Part shown: positions 26,813 to 36,256 of the stretch, one piece after another
Layout of the letters: every line of letters starts with the position of its first letter
Numbering within the stretch: the first letter of the stretch is position 1
Assembly (NCBI RefSeq): GCF_000711235.1
Contig: NZ_JOMI01000004.1
Span: forward strand, 124,001 to 188,000
DNA length: 64,000 bases
Source: Prevotella sp. 10(H)
Lineage (GTDB): Bacteria > Bacteroidota > Bacteroidia > Bacteroidales > Dysgonomonadaceae
Direction of reading: 5' to 3'
Notes under the pieces: model-generated
The model's input: the letters and a program-made list of their open reading frames with translations, nothing else
What the model was told of the DNA's origin: nothing
Databases searched by the model: none
Position numbers and translations under genes: made by a program

Positions 26813-27892
26813 ATGACATTAAAAGAAAAGATTAAAAAGCTTGCGAATGAAACAAATAATCCATGTGTAACAATCTCATTGAACACACACAGGACGCATC
26901 CCGATAGTCTGAAGGATGAAATATTATTGAAAAATTTATTGAATGAGGCCGACAAACGTGTAACAGATGAGTATGGAAAAAGATCTGCAGCCACAGTATT
27001 AAATAAGATATCTGATGTCGCAGATAAAATAAACAGGGATCATAATCTGGATAGCCTGCACATTTTCCTATCGCAGGATACAGAAGAGATTATCAAATTA
27101 TCATGGCCGACTTATCAGGATAAAGTCAGTATAGGCAATACTTTTGATGTGCGCCCGTTAATTAAAGCTTACAACCGGAGCACAGAATATTTAATTCTTG
27201 TATTATCGCAGGGCGGTGTCACTCTATACGATGCAGTTAATGACAATATAACAAAAGAAATAAAAAACGATGATTTCCGTTTTGGAGAAACTCCTTACTA
27301 TATTCCCGATAGAGAAGAGAGAAGCGATGCTAAAAGAGTTGACGACATGATCCGCGAATTCTTCAATCAGGTGGATAAAGCACTTATAAAAGTAGCAAAT
27401 GAAAAAGAACTGAAATGTATTGTAATCTGTACCGAAGACAATTTCAGCAAATTGATGGAAGTCTCTGATAATCCTGAAACTTATACAGGACATGCGCTGA
27501 TTGATTACGATAAATCCAAGCCGCACGATGTCGTAAAACAGGGCTGGGAGATTATCAAAAATTTACTGGAAGAACAAACGAAAACTGCCATCGCAGAAAT
27601 GGATGATGCCGTTTCGCAACATAAAGTGCTGACCGATTTACAAGAGATATATCAGGCGGCAATCGACGGTCGGGGCGATGTGCTAATCATATACGAAGAT
27701 TTTTCTCAGCCTGTACGTATGAATGACGAAAGAACTTTCGAGTTTATAGCCGAGGCTACTTCACCGGAAGAAAACGACGATATTATCAGCGATATCGCAT
27801 GGGAAGTAATGTCGAAGGGAGGAAAGGTATTTTTTACCAAACAGGAAGAAATAAGAAAGTTTGGAGACATTGTATTAAGAACCAGATATTAA
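26813..27892 (+). CDS. baeRF-type (release-factor-like) protein
   Basis: A 359-residue cytoplasmic protein that resembles the bacterial archaeo-eukaryotic release factor (baeRF) group, probably family 3. Recognisable parts are the N-terminal PCVTISLNTHRTHPD, the middle strand YLILVLSQGGVTLYDAVND and the C-terminal region ending VMSKGGKVFFTKQEE, which corresponds to the eL30/eRF1-like domain. The baeRF group was defined by sequence comparison and is thought to act on stalled ribosomes or RNA; no enzyme activity is settled. It stands alone between terminators. The family call is moderate. Confidence 0.6.
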   Translation: MTLKEKIKKLANETNNPCVTISLNTHRTHPDSLKDEILLKNLLNEADKRVTDEYGKRSAATVLNKISDVADKINRDHNLDSLHIFLSQDTEEIIKLSWPTYQDKVSIGNTFDVRPLIKAYNRSTEYLILVLSQGGVTLYDAVNDNITKEIKNDDFRFGETPYYIPDREERSDAKRVDDMIREFFNQVDKALIKVANEKELKCIVICTEDNFSKLMEVSDNPETYTGHALIDYDKSKPHDVVKQGWEIIKNLLEEQTKTAIAEMDDAVSQHKVLTDLQEIYQAAIDGRGDVLIIYEDFSQPVRMNDERTFEFIAEATSPEENDDIISDIAWEVMSKGGKVFFTKQEEIRKFGDIVLRTRY

Positions 27893-27901
27893 AAATAAAA
27901 A

Positions 27902-27930
27902 AGCCCTATTTTTTAAATAGGGCTTTTTTA
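27902..27930. terminator. Bidirectional terminator between baeRF and fumarase genes
   Basis: GCCCTATTT (27903-27911) pairs with AAATAGGGC (27915-27923), with A runs before and T runs after, so it can serve both convergent genes. Confidence 0.88.
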
Positions 27931-27945
27931 TTTACATCTGTATTA

Positions 27946-29586
27946 TCAGCACGATGTACAATTTATCGGTTTCAACTGCTGGAAGAAGTCATTTCCCTTA
28001 TCATCCACAAGAATGAATGCAGGAAAATCGACCACTTCTATTTTCCAGATAGCCTCCATACCCAGTTCTGGATATTCGAGACATTCGAGGCTCTTGATAC
28101 TGTTCTGCGCCAGAATAGCTGCAGGCCCACCTATACTGCCGAGATAAAAACCGCCATGCTTCTTGCAGGCATCAGTTACCTGCTGGCTGCGGTTGCCCTT
28201 AGCAATCATAATCAAGCTACCGCCATGAGATTGGAATGAATCTACGTATGAGTCCATACGACCTGCTGTAGTCGGCCCCATAGAACCGCTCGCATAGCCT
28301 TTAGGCGTTTTAGCAGGACCGGCGTAATAAATAGGATGATCCTTTATATATTGAGGTAAACCTTCTCCGTTGTCGATTCTTTCCTGCAGCTTAGCATGAG
28401 CGATGTCGCGGCCTACGATAATTGTTCCCGTAAGCGAAAGACGTGTAGATACCGGATATTTCGTAAGCTCTGCCAGTATTTCTTTCATCGGGCGGTTAAG
28501 GTCTATTTGCACCCCTCCTGCTTCGCCTGCGTTGCGTAGTTCTTCAGGAATCAGACGAGCCGGATTATCTTCCATTTTTTCCAGCCATATACCGTCCTTA
28601 TTAATTTTTCCTTTGATATTTCTGTCTGCAGAGCAGGATACACCCATACCGACAGGACATGAAGCGCCGTGGCGCGGAAGACGTATCACACGGATATCAT
28701 GCGCAAAGAACTTACCACCGAACTGGGCGCCGAGTCCAAGCTCCTGAGCGGCTTTCAATAGCTTCGCTTCCATTTCCAGGTCGCGGAATGCACGGCCGCC
28801 TTCATTTCCCGAAGTAGGCAGTTCGTCATAATATTTGGTAGAAGCCATTTTCACAGTCTTCAGGTTTGTTTCAGCAGAAGTGCCGCCAATGGCGAATGCA
28901 ATATGGTAAGGTGGGCAGGCTGCAGTTCCCAGCGATTTCATCTTTTCGATAAGGAACGACTCTAATTTTTCAGGAGTAAGCAATGCTTTTGTTTCCTGAT
29001 ATAAATATGTTTTATTGGCCGAACCGCCACCTTTTGCCACAAACAGGAATTTGTATTCGTTACCGTTCACGGCATATAAATCTATCTGTGCAGGCAAATT
29101 TGTACCCGTATTTACCTCTTTATACATATCCAGCGGAGCATTCTGGGAATAACGCAGATTATCTTCCGTAAATGTATTGTATACACCTTTCGACAAAGCT
29201 TCTTCATCATTACCGCCAGTCCATACATTCTGACCTTTTTTACCCATTATAATTGCCGTACCGGTATCCTGACAGAACGGAAGAACGCCCTTTGCAGAAA
29301 TTTCCGAATTACGGAGGAATGTAAGAGCCACAAACTTGTCGTTATCGCTGGCTTGAGGGTCTGAAAGTATTTTTGCTACCTGTTCCTGATGTTCTGGACG
29401 AAGCAGGAATTCTACATTATGGAAAGCATGCTGCGCCAGCAAAGTAAGCGCTTCTGGTTCCACTTTCAGTATTTCCTGACCTTCGAAGCTTGCTGTAGAA
29501 ACGAAGTCTTTCGATAAGAGATAATACTCTGTCGTATCCTTTCCTAAAGGGAAAGTTTCCTGATACTTAAACGGAGGCGTTGCCAT
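27946..29586 (-). CDS. fumA: Fumarate hydratase class I
   Basis: A 546-residue oxygen-sensitive [4Fe-4S] enzyme that interconverts fumarate and malate in the cytoplasm, used in the reductive branch to succinate in these anaerobes. The three cluster cysteines are at C105 (PFCQDTGTA), C224 (AACPPYHIA) and C318 (GVSCSADRN), the same numbers as in E. coli FumA. The alpha and beta parts are fused in one chain. The C-terminal domain has [11 protein letters not shown] and [14 protein letters not shown]. It has its own promoter at 29623. Confidence 0.95.
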   Translation of the reverse strand: MATPPFKYQETFPLGKDTTEYYLLSKDFVSTASFEGQEILKVEPEALTLLAQHAFHNVEFLLRPEHQEQVAKILSDPQASDNDKFVALTFLRNSEISAKGVLPFCQDTGTAIIMGKKGQNVWTGGNDEEALSKGVYNTFTEDNLRYSQNAPLDMYKEVNTGTNLPAQIDLYAVNGNEYKFLFVAKGGGSANKTYLYQETKALLTPEKLESFLIEKMKSLGTAACPPYHIAFAIGGTSAETNLKTVKMASTKYYDELPTSGNEGGRAFRDLEMEAKLLKAAQELGLGAQFGGKFFAHDIRVIRLPRHGASCPVGMGVSCSADRNIKGKINKDGIWLEKMEDNPARLIPEELRNAGEAGGVQIDLNRPMKEILAELTKYPVSTRLSLTGTIIVGRDIAHAKLQERIDNGEGLPQYIKDHPIYYAGPAKTPKGYASGSMGPTTAGRMDSYVDSFQSHGGSLIMIAKGNRSQQVTDACKKHGGFYLGSIGGPAAILAQNSIKSLECLEYPELGMEAIWKIEVVDFPAFILVDDKGNDFFQQLKPINCTSC

Positions 29587-29622
29587 GAATTGATAGTTTT
29601 TTTAGTTGATTGATTTTGTATG

Positions 29623-29630
29623 CAAAAGTA
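29623..29630 (-). promoter_or_regulatory. Promoter -7 element for fumarase
   Basis: TACTTTTG on the minus strand matches TAnnTTTG, 36 nt upstream of the ATG at 29586. Confidence 0.55.
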
Positions 29631-29721
29631 GCAAATATCCGCAACCTTATCAAGAATATGTGTTTATAAAAACTTAAATTGAATAACAATATTTGAGAGA
29701 TATTTTTATCTATATTATATA

Positions 29722-29981
29722 AAAGCTTTTAGCAGTTAGCTGATAGCTCTTTGAAATGAAATATTAGACACAAGTAAACCAGTAAACGAGTAGACAAGTT
29801 TTTAACCTGTATCTCGTATTTTGTTTGCTTGTCTACTAAAATATCTGTTACTTTTGTTACCTTTTGCGACTTGGTGTCTATATTGCAAGAGAATCATTGT
29901 TAACTGATAACAGTTGACTGATAGCTGATAATTCGGTTACCTTTGTTACCTTTTAACAATATATTGTTAATTAATATAAAA
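29722..29981 (+). repeat. Diverged intergenic repeat, copy A
   Basis: This noncoding stretch matches the reverse complement of 37411-37643 over almost its whole length, with scattered substitutions and small indels. Conserved blocks include TTAGACACAAGTAAAC, CTTGTCTACTAAAATATCTG and TTACTTTTGTTACCTTTTGC. A GTTACC/TTTGTTACC-type unit occurs twice inside each copy. The distal end holds a perfect 18-bp palindrome (29953-29970). The rest of the 550-bp gap between fumA and the next gene holds only the two promoters. Coordinates are approximate. Confidence 0.8.
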
Positions 29982-30069
29982 ATTGAATTCAGGAATATTA
30001 TCTACCGTTAACAATAAAATGTGATATGCTAATTTTTGCAAGAGTAAAATTTCTTTCGGGAAAAACTTG

Positions 30070-30077
30070 TATCTTTG
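30070..30077 (+). promoter_or_regulatory. Promoter -7 element for the gene at 30137
   Basis: TATCTTTG matches TAnnTTTG, 59 nt upstream of the ATG at 30137. It lies inside the upstream-extended open frame, so it supports the later start. Confidence 0.5.
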
Positions 30078-30136
30078 CTAAAGATATATTAATTAGGTGT
30101 ATTGTATCAAAACATAAATTACATAAAGAGACACAA

Positions 30137-31321
30137 ATGAGTACATGCAAATATATAATATTATTAATAATCCTGTTAGTACTTCCTTTCCTCGCGGAAG
30201 CTCAGATATACCGCGCTCCGACAAAGGTAGAGGCCGAGCAAATAGGAAAAAAAATATATGTCATCAGTACCGGTGATACCACACGCGTTGTAAATACAAT
30301 CAGCGGAGGATTGACCGATGAATATTCAAAATTCCTGTTCCGAAAGAGCAATAGTGCCGAAGTGGATTCTATCCTCTCCGAAGGAAGTACGGATTATAAT
30401 AATCTGGAAGAAGCTGTTTTGGATATCGACAGGCTATTGCGTGAAGTCGGTAATGAGAAAAAGGCAAATAGCGAGAGAAACAGTGCATTGGGCTTCCGTC
30501 TTGCCCGTGAAAACAGAAACCAGAGGAAGAAAGAACAAACTGCCATGCGCATAGCTGACAGCCTAATGAGAAAAGATGCAACAATAGAAGACCTTACACG
30601 CATGTATATCGGCTTCAATGGAAAACCTACTTATTATATTAATGGGCTTGAAGTGCCACAATCGATAACAAACAAGTTATACCCTGAAGAAGTTATCAAA
30701 CGTGAAATGAGGGTGTCGGATACCGCTTCCGGAAATCCTTTTGGTGAAGTATGGTATATTGTATCGGAAAAAACATTAAGCCGGATTAATATCCCGATTC
30801 ACCTGACAAATAATAATTTGTTTGAAACAAACGTAGCAAACTCAGTATCGACTCCGGCTATTGTTGCACCGGCAACAAAAAAACCTCCCAAAGCCCCTGA
30901 ACCTGTGATAAGAAGAGAAATAGGCGCCGACGGTAAGCAGATAGACAGGGTGGTAAAGGCAAGTCCGGATAAAAATACTTCCGAAACTCCCGAAACGGAA
31001 GTCATGGACAATACACCAAAGACTACAACGCGCGTTATATCTAGAACTGTGAATGACGAAAAAGTAGGCACAGATAAAAATGCTACTTATATAATGAATA
31101 GACCGGGAATCAAGCGTGTAGCCAATCCTCCGCAATCTTCGATAAGACAGCAGCATTACGGCAATACGAATGAAGAGAATGTGAGAACAGCCCCGCCTGT
31201 GCGGAATGAGCCTTTGCAAATTGAGGAAAAGGCAGATGAGGACAAGCCGAAAAGTACTCCTAAAAAATCGGTAAGAAGAATAAAGGAAAGGTTACAGAAC
31301 CAATATAAGGATAGAGACTAA
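30137..31321 (+). CDS. Secreted protein of unknown function
   Basis: A 394-residue protein with a signal peptide (residues 1-23, FLAEAQ). I do not recognise a full-length family. The segment PTYYINGLEVPQSI through NPFGEVWYIVSEKTL (about 165-215) weakly resembles the plug motif of TonB-dependent receptors. The C-terminal 160 residues are rich in Pro, Lys, Arg and Thr and look disordered. I use the ATG at 30137 because it begins the signal peptide. The stop overlaps the stop of convergent purN by a few bases. Periplasmic or envelope location is likely. Confidence 0.65.
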   Translation: MSTCKYIILLIILLVLPFLAEAQIYRAPTKVEAEQIGKKIYVISTGDTTRVVNTISGGLTDEYSKFLFRKSNSAEVDSILSEGSTDYNNLEEAVLDIDRLLREVGNEKKANSERNSALGFRLARENRNQRKKEQTAMRIADSLMRKDATIEDLTRMYIGFNGKPTYYINGLEVPQSITNKLYPEEVIKREMRVSDTASGNPFGEVWYIVSEKTLSRINIPIHLTNNNLFETNVANSVSTPAIVAPATKKPPKAPEPVIRREIGADGKQIDRVVKASPDKNTSETPETEVMDNTPKTTTRVISRTVNDEKVGTDKNATYIMNRPGIKRVANPPQSSIRQQHYGNTNEENVRTAPPVRNEPLQIEEKADEDKPKSTPKKSVRRIKERLQNQYKDRD

Positions 31322-31884
31322 TCTTTCAACAGTTTATCTATAACAGCAGGAAAGTGCTTATACTCCAGTGTATGCACTTTTTTTGCGACATCTTCGTATG
31401 TATCCGTCGGTAATACAGGGCATTTGGCCTGAAAGATAACGGCGCCTTCGTCATAGTTCTCATTCACATAATGGATAGTTATACCCGATTCACTGTCTTT
31501 GGCATCTATCACAGCCTTATGTACATTATCCCCGTACATGCCTTTCCCCCCATGCTTGGGAAGCAGGGCAGGATGTATATTGATAATCTTATCCGGATAT
31601 ACATGTAAAAGATTAGCAGGCACTTTCAGCAAAAATCCTGCAAGGACGATAAAATCAATCCCTTTCTGTAATAAATATTCAGGAACTTTATCTGTATTAC
31701 AGAAGTCGCTCTTTGAAAACGTAACCGATTCCACACCCAGATCTTTAGCCCGGTGATGTACATAAGCATCTTCCTTATTAGATACTACAAGCACCACAGA
31801 CGCAGATTTACTGTTTTGGAAATAACGAATGATGTTTTCGGCATTAGTTCCTGATCCTGAAGCAAAAATGGCAATTCGAGTCAT
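31318..31884 (-). CDS. purN: Phosphoribosylglycinamide formyltransferase
   Basis: A 188-residue folate-dependent enzyme of purine synthesis that transfers the formyl group of 10-formyltetrahydrofolate to GAR in the cytoplasm. Motifs are RIAIFASGSGTNAENII at the N-terminus, IINIHPALLPKHGGKGMYG (catalytic Asn and His), HYVNENYDEGAVIFQ (Asp). Length is normal. It converges on the secreted protein gene with overlapping stops and has no purine gene beside it. Confidence 0.95.
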   Translation of the reverse strand: MTRIAIFASGSGTNAENIIRYFQNSKSASVVLVVSNKEDAYVHHRAKDLGVESVTFSKSDFCNTDKVPEYLLQKGIDFIVLAGFLLKVPANLLHVYPDKIINIHPALLPKHGGKGMYGDNVHKAVIDAKDSESGITIHYVNENYDEGAVIFQAKCPVLPTDTYEDVAKKVHTLEYKHFPAVIDKLLKD

Positions 31885-32038
31885 TCAATATATTTTAAGA
31901 TGTTTGCACACAAATAAAAATAATGTGCAATTTTAACTATTTTATCAACAAAATATTTGTTTCATATATATAAAAAACTGTTACTTTGCACCGACAAAAT
32001 TAGAAATAAAAATTTATTATTAATCAAAACTAAAAATT

Positions 32039-32275
32039 ATGTCAGAAGTAGCATCAAAGGTGAAAGCAATTATTGTTGATAAGTTAGGTGTTGAAGAGTC
32101 TGAAGTAACAGATACTGCAAGCTTTACTAACGACTTAGGAGCTGATTCACTTGACACAGTAGAATTAATCATGGAATTTGAAAAAGAATTTGGCATTTCT
32201 ATTCCGGATGATCAAACTGAAAAAATCGCTACAGTAGGAGATGCTGTCTCTTACATTGAAGCAAATGCAAAATAA
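32039..32275 (+). CDS. acpP: Acyl carrier protein
   Basis: A 78-residue acidic carrier of fatty acid synthesis. The phosphopantetheine attachment Ser is S37 in [11 protein letters not shown]. fabF follows 21 nt downstream and rnc after that, a conserved bacterial arrangement. A near match to the -7 box (TACTTTG, one T short) lies at about 31982. Confidence 0.97.
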   Translation: MSEVASKVKAIIVDKLGVEESEVTDTASFTNDLGADSLDTVELIMEFEKEFGISIPDDQTEKIATVGDAVSYIEANAK

Positions 32276-32296
32276 TTTTTTTTCCAATATTTACTT

Positions 32297-33559
32297 ATGG
32301 AATTAAAAAGAGTAGTAGTAACAGGTCTAGGCTCAGTATCCCCATTAGGCAACGATGTCGCAACAACATGGGACAATGCACTGAAAGGGATGAGTGGGGC
32401 TGGACCTATTACTCATTTTGATGCGTCAAAATTTAAAACACAATTCGCCTGCGAGGTTAAAAATTTCGATCCGGCTTTATATCTGGATAGAAAAGAAATC
32501 CGCAAATGCGATAGATATACATTAATGGCTATCGGTTCTTCGGAAGAAGCCATTGCAGATTCAAAACTTGACTTTGAGAAATTAAACTGCGACCGGATAG
32601 GCGTAATCATGTCGGCTGGTATAGGCGGTATCAGGACTTTCGAAGAAGAAGTCGGATATTTCTATACACACGAAGACATGGGACCTAAGTTTAATCCGTT
32701 CTTTATCCCGAAAATGATTTCGGATATTGCTGCCGGATTAATCTCGATCCGTCATGGTTTAAGAGGTCCTAACTATGGAACAGTATCAGCTTGTGCATCT
32801 TCTACGCACAGTGCCATATCTGCGTTCGACCACATTCGTCTGGGTAAAGCCGATGTAATAGTTGTGGGTGGTGCAGAGGCAGCCATATCTGTATCGGGAG
32901 TAGGTGGCTTCAATGCCATGACAGCGCTTTCTACCCGAAATGACTCTCCCGAAACGGCTTCACGCCCGTTCAGCGCAAGCCGCGACGGATTCGTAATAGG
33001 TGAAGGCTCTGCCTGTCTTATTTTCGAAGAGTTGGAGCATGCCTTGGCCCGTGGCGCTAAGATATATGCAGAAGTTGCAGGTGGCGGTATGTCGGCAGAT
33101 GCTTATCATATGACTGCATCACATCCCGACGGTCTGGGAGCTAAGCTTGTTATGAGAAATGCTCTGCAGGATGCGCACATGGATGCAACTGAAATGGACT
33201 ATATAAATGTACACGGTACTTCTACTCCGGTAGGTGATCCTTCTGAAATCAAAGCGATTAAAGAAGTATTTGGAGAGCATGCTTACAATTTAAACATTAG
33301 TTCTACAAAATCGATGACAGGGCATCTACTTGGTGCTGCAGGTGCTTTGGAAGCTATGTTCTGTGTATTGGCTGTTCAGAACGACATCGTACCTCCTACA
33401 ATTAATTTTACAGAGGGTGATGAAGATCCTGAAATAGACTACAAGTTGAATCTTACTTTTAATAAGGCACAACAAAGAACTGTTAATGTAGCACTTTCTA
33501 ATACATTTGGTTTTGGTGGACATAATGCATGTGTAATAGTGAAAAAGTTTAAGAAATAA
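32297..33559 (+). CDS. fabF: Beta-ketoacyl-ACP synthase II
   Basis: A 420-residue condensing enzyme that elongates acyl-ACP with malonyl-ACP in the cytoplasm. The catalytic triad is C166 (VSACASSTH), H306 (VHGTSTPVGD) and H343 (SMTGHLLGAAGALE). The C-terminus has SNTFGFGGHNA. It is coupled with acpP upstream and rnc 9 nt downstream. Confidence 0.97.
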   Translation: MELKRVVVTGLGSVSPLGNDVATTWDNALKGMSGAGPITHFDASKFKTQFACEVKNFDPALYLDRKEIRKCDRYTLMAIGSSEEAIADSKLDFEKLNCDRIGVIMSAGIGGIRTFEEEVGYFYTHEDMGPKFNPFFIPKMISDIAAGLISIRHGLRGPNYGTVSACASSTHSAISAFDHIRLGKADVIVVGGAEAAISVSGVGGFNAMTALSTRNDSPETASRPFSASRDGFVIGEGSACLIFEELEHALARGAKIYAEVAGGGMSADAYHMTASHPDGLGAKLVMRNALQDAHMDATEMDYINVHGTSTPVGDPSEIKAIKEVFGEHAYNLNISSTKSMTGHLLGAAGALEAMFCVLAVQNDIVPPTINFTEGDEDPEIDYKLNLTFNKAQQRTVNVALSNTFGFGGHNACVIVKKFKK

Positions 33560-33568
33560 GGACACAAC

Positions 33569-34393
33569 GTGTTTAAAAAGATATATCGAGGTGTAAGGCT
33601 TCTTCCTAAAAGAGGGAAGGAGCCTTATGTATCTTTTTATAAAATACTTGGCTTTTATCCTTTCAATATAACCTTGTACGAACAGGCCCTGCTTCACAAG
33701 TCGTCGTCTATAAAATTAAGGGACGGCAGGTGGATTAACAACGAGCGTCTCGAATTCCTCGGGGATGCTATTCTGGATGCCATTGTTGCGGATATTGTAT
33801 TTAAGGAATTCGAGTATAAGAAAGAAGGATTCCTTACCAATATGCGCTCTAAGATCGTACAAAGGGAAACGCTGAATAAGCTGGCGCTCGAACTGGGGAT
33901 CGATAAGCTCATTAAAACATCGACCCGAAATACGACCCCGAACACTCATATGTATGGCAATGCACTGGAAGCATTGATCGGAGCCATATATCTTGATCAA
34001 GGGTATCGGGCTGCTAAGAGGTTCGTATTTGAGCGATTAATTCAGGAGCACCTCAATATAGAGTCTGTGGCCGAACTTGAAGCCAATTATAAATCAAGGC
34101 TTATCGAGTGGAGCCAGAAGCAGAAAATATCCGTCAGCTTTGACCTGATAGATAGTTTTGTTGACGAGAATAACACGCCGATCTTCAAAACAGCGGTGAT
34201 CATACTTGGAGAACAGGCCGGAGTGGGCACAGGTTATTCCAAGAAAGAATCGCAGCAGAAAGCAGCAAAGGAAGCTTTCAATAAGTTGCAGATTAACAAT
34301 ACATTCCGAAATCATATCTTTGAGTTGTTTGAACAGCAACAGCAGCTTCACAACGAGAAATATGTCAATTCATCAGAACAAGAGAACGTATAA
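33569..34393 (+). CDS. rnc: Ribonuclease III
   Basis: A 274-residue double-strand-specific endoribonuclease that processes rRNA and some mRNAs. The catalytic signature NNERLEFLGDAILD lies at 57-70, and the second acidic motif in GNALEALIGAIYLDQG. A dsRNA-binding domain (about 175-245) ends with YSKKESQQKAAKEAFNKL. Translation starts at GTG (33569), 9 nt after the fabF stop. A Gln-rich tail of about 25 residues follows. Confidence 0.95.
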   Translation: MFKKIYRGVRLLPKRGKEPYVSFYKILGFYPFNITLYEQALLHKSSSIKLRDGRWINNERLEFLGDAILDAIVADIVFKEFEYKKEGFLTNMRSKIVQRETLNKLALELGIDKLIKTSTRNTTPNTHMYGNALEALIGAIYLDQGYRAAKRFVFERLIQEHLNIESVAELEANYKSRLIEWSQKQKISVSFDLIDSFVDENNTPIFKTAVIILGEQAGVGTGYSKKESQQKAAKEAFNKLQINNTFRNHIFELFEQQQQLHNEKYVNSSEQENV

Positions 34394-34433
34394 TAAATGA
34401 GGCCACCCTCTCGGATAGCCTCTCTATATACTA

Positions 34434-36104
34434 TCAGTATTTGAAACTGCTTCCACCCAAAAACTCCCTGAGTAATGATGTTGGCGGCAGTTCCCTGTCA
34501 TTTATATAGTTAAAGTACTTTAGGAACTTGAGCAAGCGATGTGCTTCCGCATACTCGGGCGCACTATTAGGTACTTGCGATAATATCGGCTCGGCATAAC
34601 GTCGTAAGGCTGCAAACTCATACATCATAGCCGAGTTGAACATTACATCGGCATTTTCCTGATACGGGAATATCCACTTATCTTCCCCTTTGCGTACACT
34701 TGCCCAACGCGACAAAGTATCTATAGCCGAATAACTTCGATAACGGTAGTCACGAATCAGACGACGTAAAAGGCGATTATCTGTAGTAGGTATCCAGTTG
34801 TGGTTATCAAGTGATATAGTAGTCAATGCTGACACATATACTTTGAACTTCTGATAATCAGGTATACCTGCTGTAAGATCAGGATTTAACCCGTGTATGC
34901 CTTCGATTACCAATATAGAATGTTCATCCAGCTTAAGTGTATCACCTTTATACTCCCGTTGACCTGTTGTAAAGTTGAATGTAGGCAAGGCAACTTCTTC
35001 TCCTTTCAGAAGGCTTTCAAGGTCCTCATTGAACTTCGGGATATCAAGGGCATATAGTGATTCAAAGTCATAATCCCCATTCTCATCCAACGGTGTTTGA
35101 TCCCTGTTTACAAAGTAGTTATCTAAAGACAATCCTACAGGCTTCAGTAAGTTAACCATTAGCTGAACTTCGAGCCTCATCCGGAAAGTAGTCTTACCCG
35201 ATGATGAAGGCCCCGAAATAAGTACTACACGAACACCGCTCTCAGACTTTGAGGCAATCTGTTCTGCAATATTGGCTATTGTCTTTTCCTGATAAGCTTC
35301 TGAAACCTTTATCACTCCCGGCATAGCTCCTATCTCATTCGCCTTGTTCATATCGCCTACATTGTCAAGGCCAATTATATTAAGGAACTTAAGATGCTCT
35401 TTGTATACATTATACATTTTCGGTTGCTCAATAATAGGCTCAAGCTCAATTGGATTACTGCGGTTAGGCACACGCAAGAGCAATCCGTCATGATATAAGT
35501 GTAAGTCGAATATATTGATATATCCCGTAGAAGGGACAAGACATCCATAGAAATAATCGACGGTGTCACCCATACGATAATATTTGGAATACAACTCTCC
35601 GGAAGTTTCCAGCAAGATTGCTTTATCGTCGAAGCCTCTTTCCCTAAACATCTTCACGACCTTTTCGGTTTCTTCTTCCACTCCTTCGAACTGCATATCA
35701 TCATCAATATATTCCTGTATTTTGGCTTTGATAGCTGCTATAGCTTTTTCATCAACAACCGACGATACGTTTATGATACGGCAAAAGTAACCCAACGAAA
35801 TCGGATGTTCTATATATAGTTGTCCTTCAGGAAAGACCTCTGCCACAGCCTTTGCTAATAAGAAGCATAAAGAACGTACATAGGTGCGCATACCCGAAGG
35901 TTCAGTCATATCGACGAATGTAACCGTCTTATTATGGTAAGCCTGATAATCTAAAGGCTCCGTCTTATTATTTACTCTTGCATTGACAACCGGAAACTGT
36001 GTTTGTAAAGAGAAGCCTTTCATGATATCGATAAGGCTTGTTCCTGCCGCGAAGTCTTTGTAGCTGTTAGTGTTTGTACAGTGGATCGTAACTTTATTTT
36101 CCAT
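34434..36104 (-). CDS. Nucleoside kinase with ThrRS-like TGS/SAD N-terminus
   Basis: A 556-residue fusion. Residues 1-65 form a TGS-like domain, and about 65-190 resemble the second additional domain of threonyl-tRNA synthetase (HPISLGYFCRI region, without the metal motif of the editing site). The C-terminal part (about 285-500) is a uridine kinase/phosphoribulokinase P-loop domain with GPSSSGKTT (298-306, K304) and LVIEGIHGLNPDL. The family is widespread in Bacteroidota and Firmicutes and is annotated as nucleoside kinase; the role of the synthetase-like part is unknown. It lies 152 nt downstream of asnA on the same strand. Confidence 0.85.
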   Translation of the reverse strand: MENKVTIHCTNTNSYKDFAAGTSLIDIMKGFSLQTQFPVVNARVNNKTEPLDYQAYHNKTVTFVDMTEPSGMRTYVRSLCFLLAKAVAEVFPEGQLYIEHPISLGYFCRIINVSSVVDEKAIAAIKAKIQEYIDDDMQFEGVEEETEKVVKMFRERGFDDKAILLETSGELYSKYYRMGDTVDYFYGCLVPSTGYINIFDLHLYHDGLLLRVPNRSNPIELEPIIEQPKMYNVYKEHLKFLNIIGLDNVGDMNKANEIGAMPGVIKVSEAYQEKTIANIAEQIASKSESGVRVVLISGPSSSGKTTFRMRLEVQLMVNLLKPVGLSLDNYFVNRDQTPLDENGDYDFESLYALDIPKFNEDLESLLKGEEVALPTFNFTTGQREYKGDTLKLDEHSILVIEGIHGLNPDLTAGIPDYQKFKVYVSALTTISLDNHNWIPTTDNRLLRRLIRDYRYRSYSAIDTLSRWASVRKGEDKWIFPYQENADVMFNSAMMYEFAALRRYAEPILSQVPNSAPEYAEAHRLLKFLKYFNYINDRELPPTSLLREFLGGSSFKY

Positions 36105-36134
36105 GTTCTGCTTATTGAATTAATTGAAAAGACA

Positions 36135-36162
36135 AAGGATGTTCTAAAATCGAAACATCCTT
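36135..36162 (-). terminator. Hairpin between asnA and the nucleoside kinase
   Basis: AAGGATGTT (36135-36143) pairs with AACATCCTT (36154-36162). On the minus strand it is followed by TTTGTCTTTTC, so it may be a weak terminator or an attenuator between the two genes. Confidence 0.4.
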
Positions 36163-36256
36163 CGTTTATAAAGTTAAATAAAATTATTTATATCCTGCCG
36201 TTCAATCTCGCCTTTCAAGGCTTTAAGCGGACTGATTTATATCTTTTTATGAAAAA

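Noticed and set aside
29838-29955. Repeated GTTACC-type units as iterons or a CRISPR array
   Set aside because: Only two diverged units occur, with no regular spacing or spacer structure and no cas or rep gene.
29953-29970. Perfect palindrome as a possible replication or integration site
   Set aside because: No DnaA-box cluster, replication gene, integrase or tRNA is nearby; it is part of the intergenic repeat.
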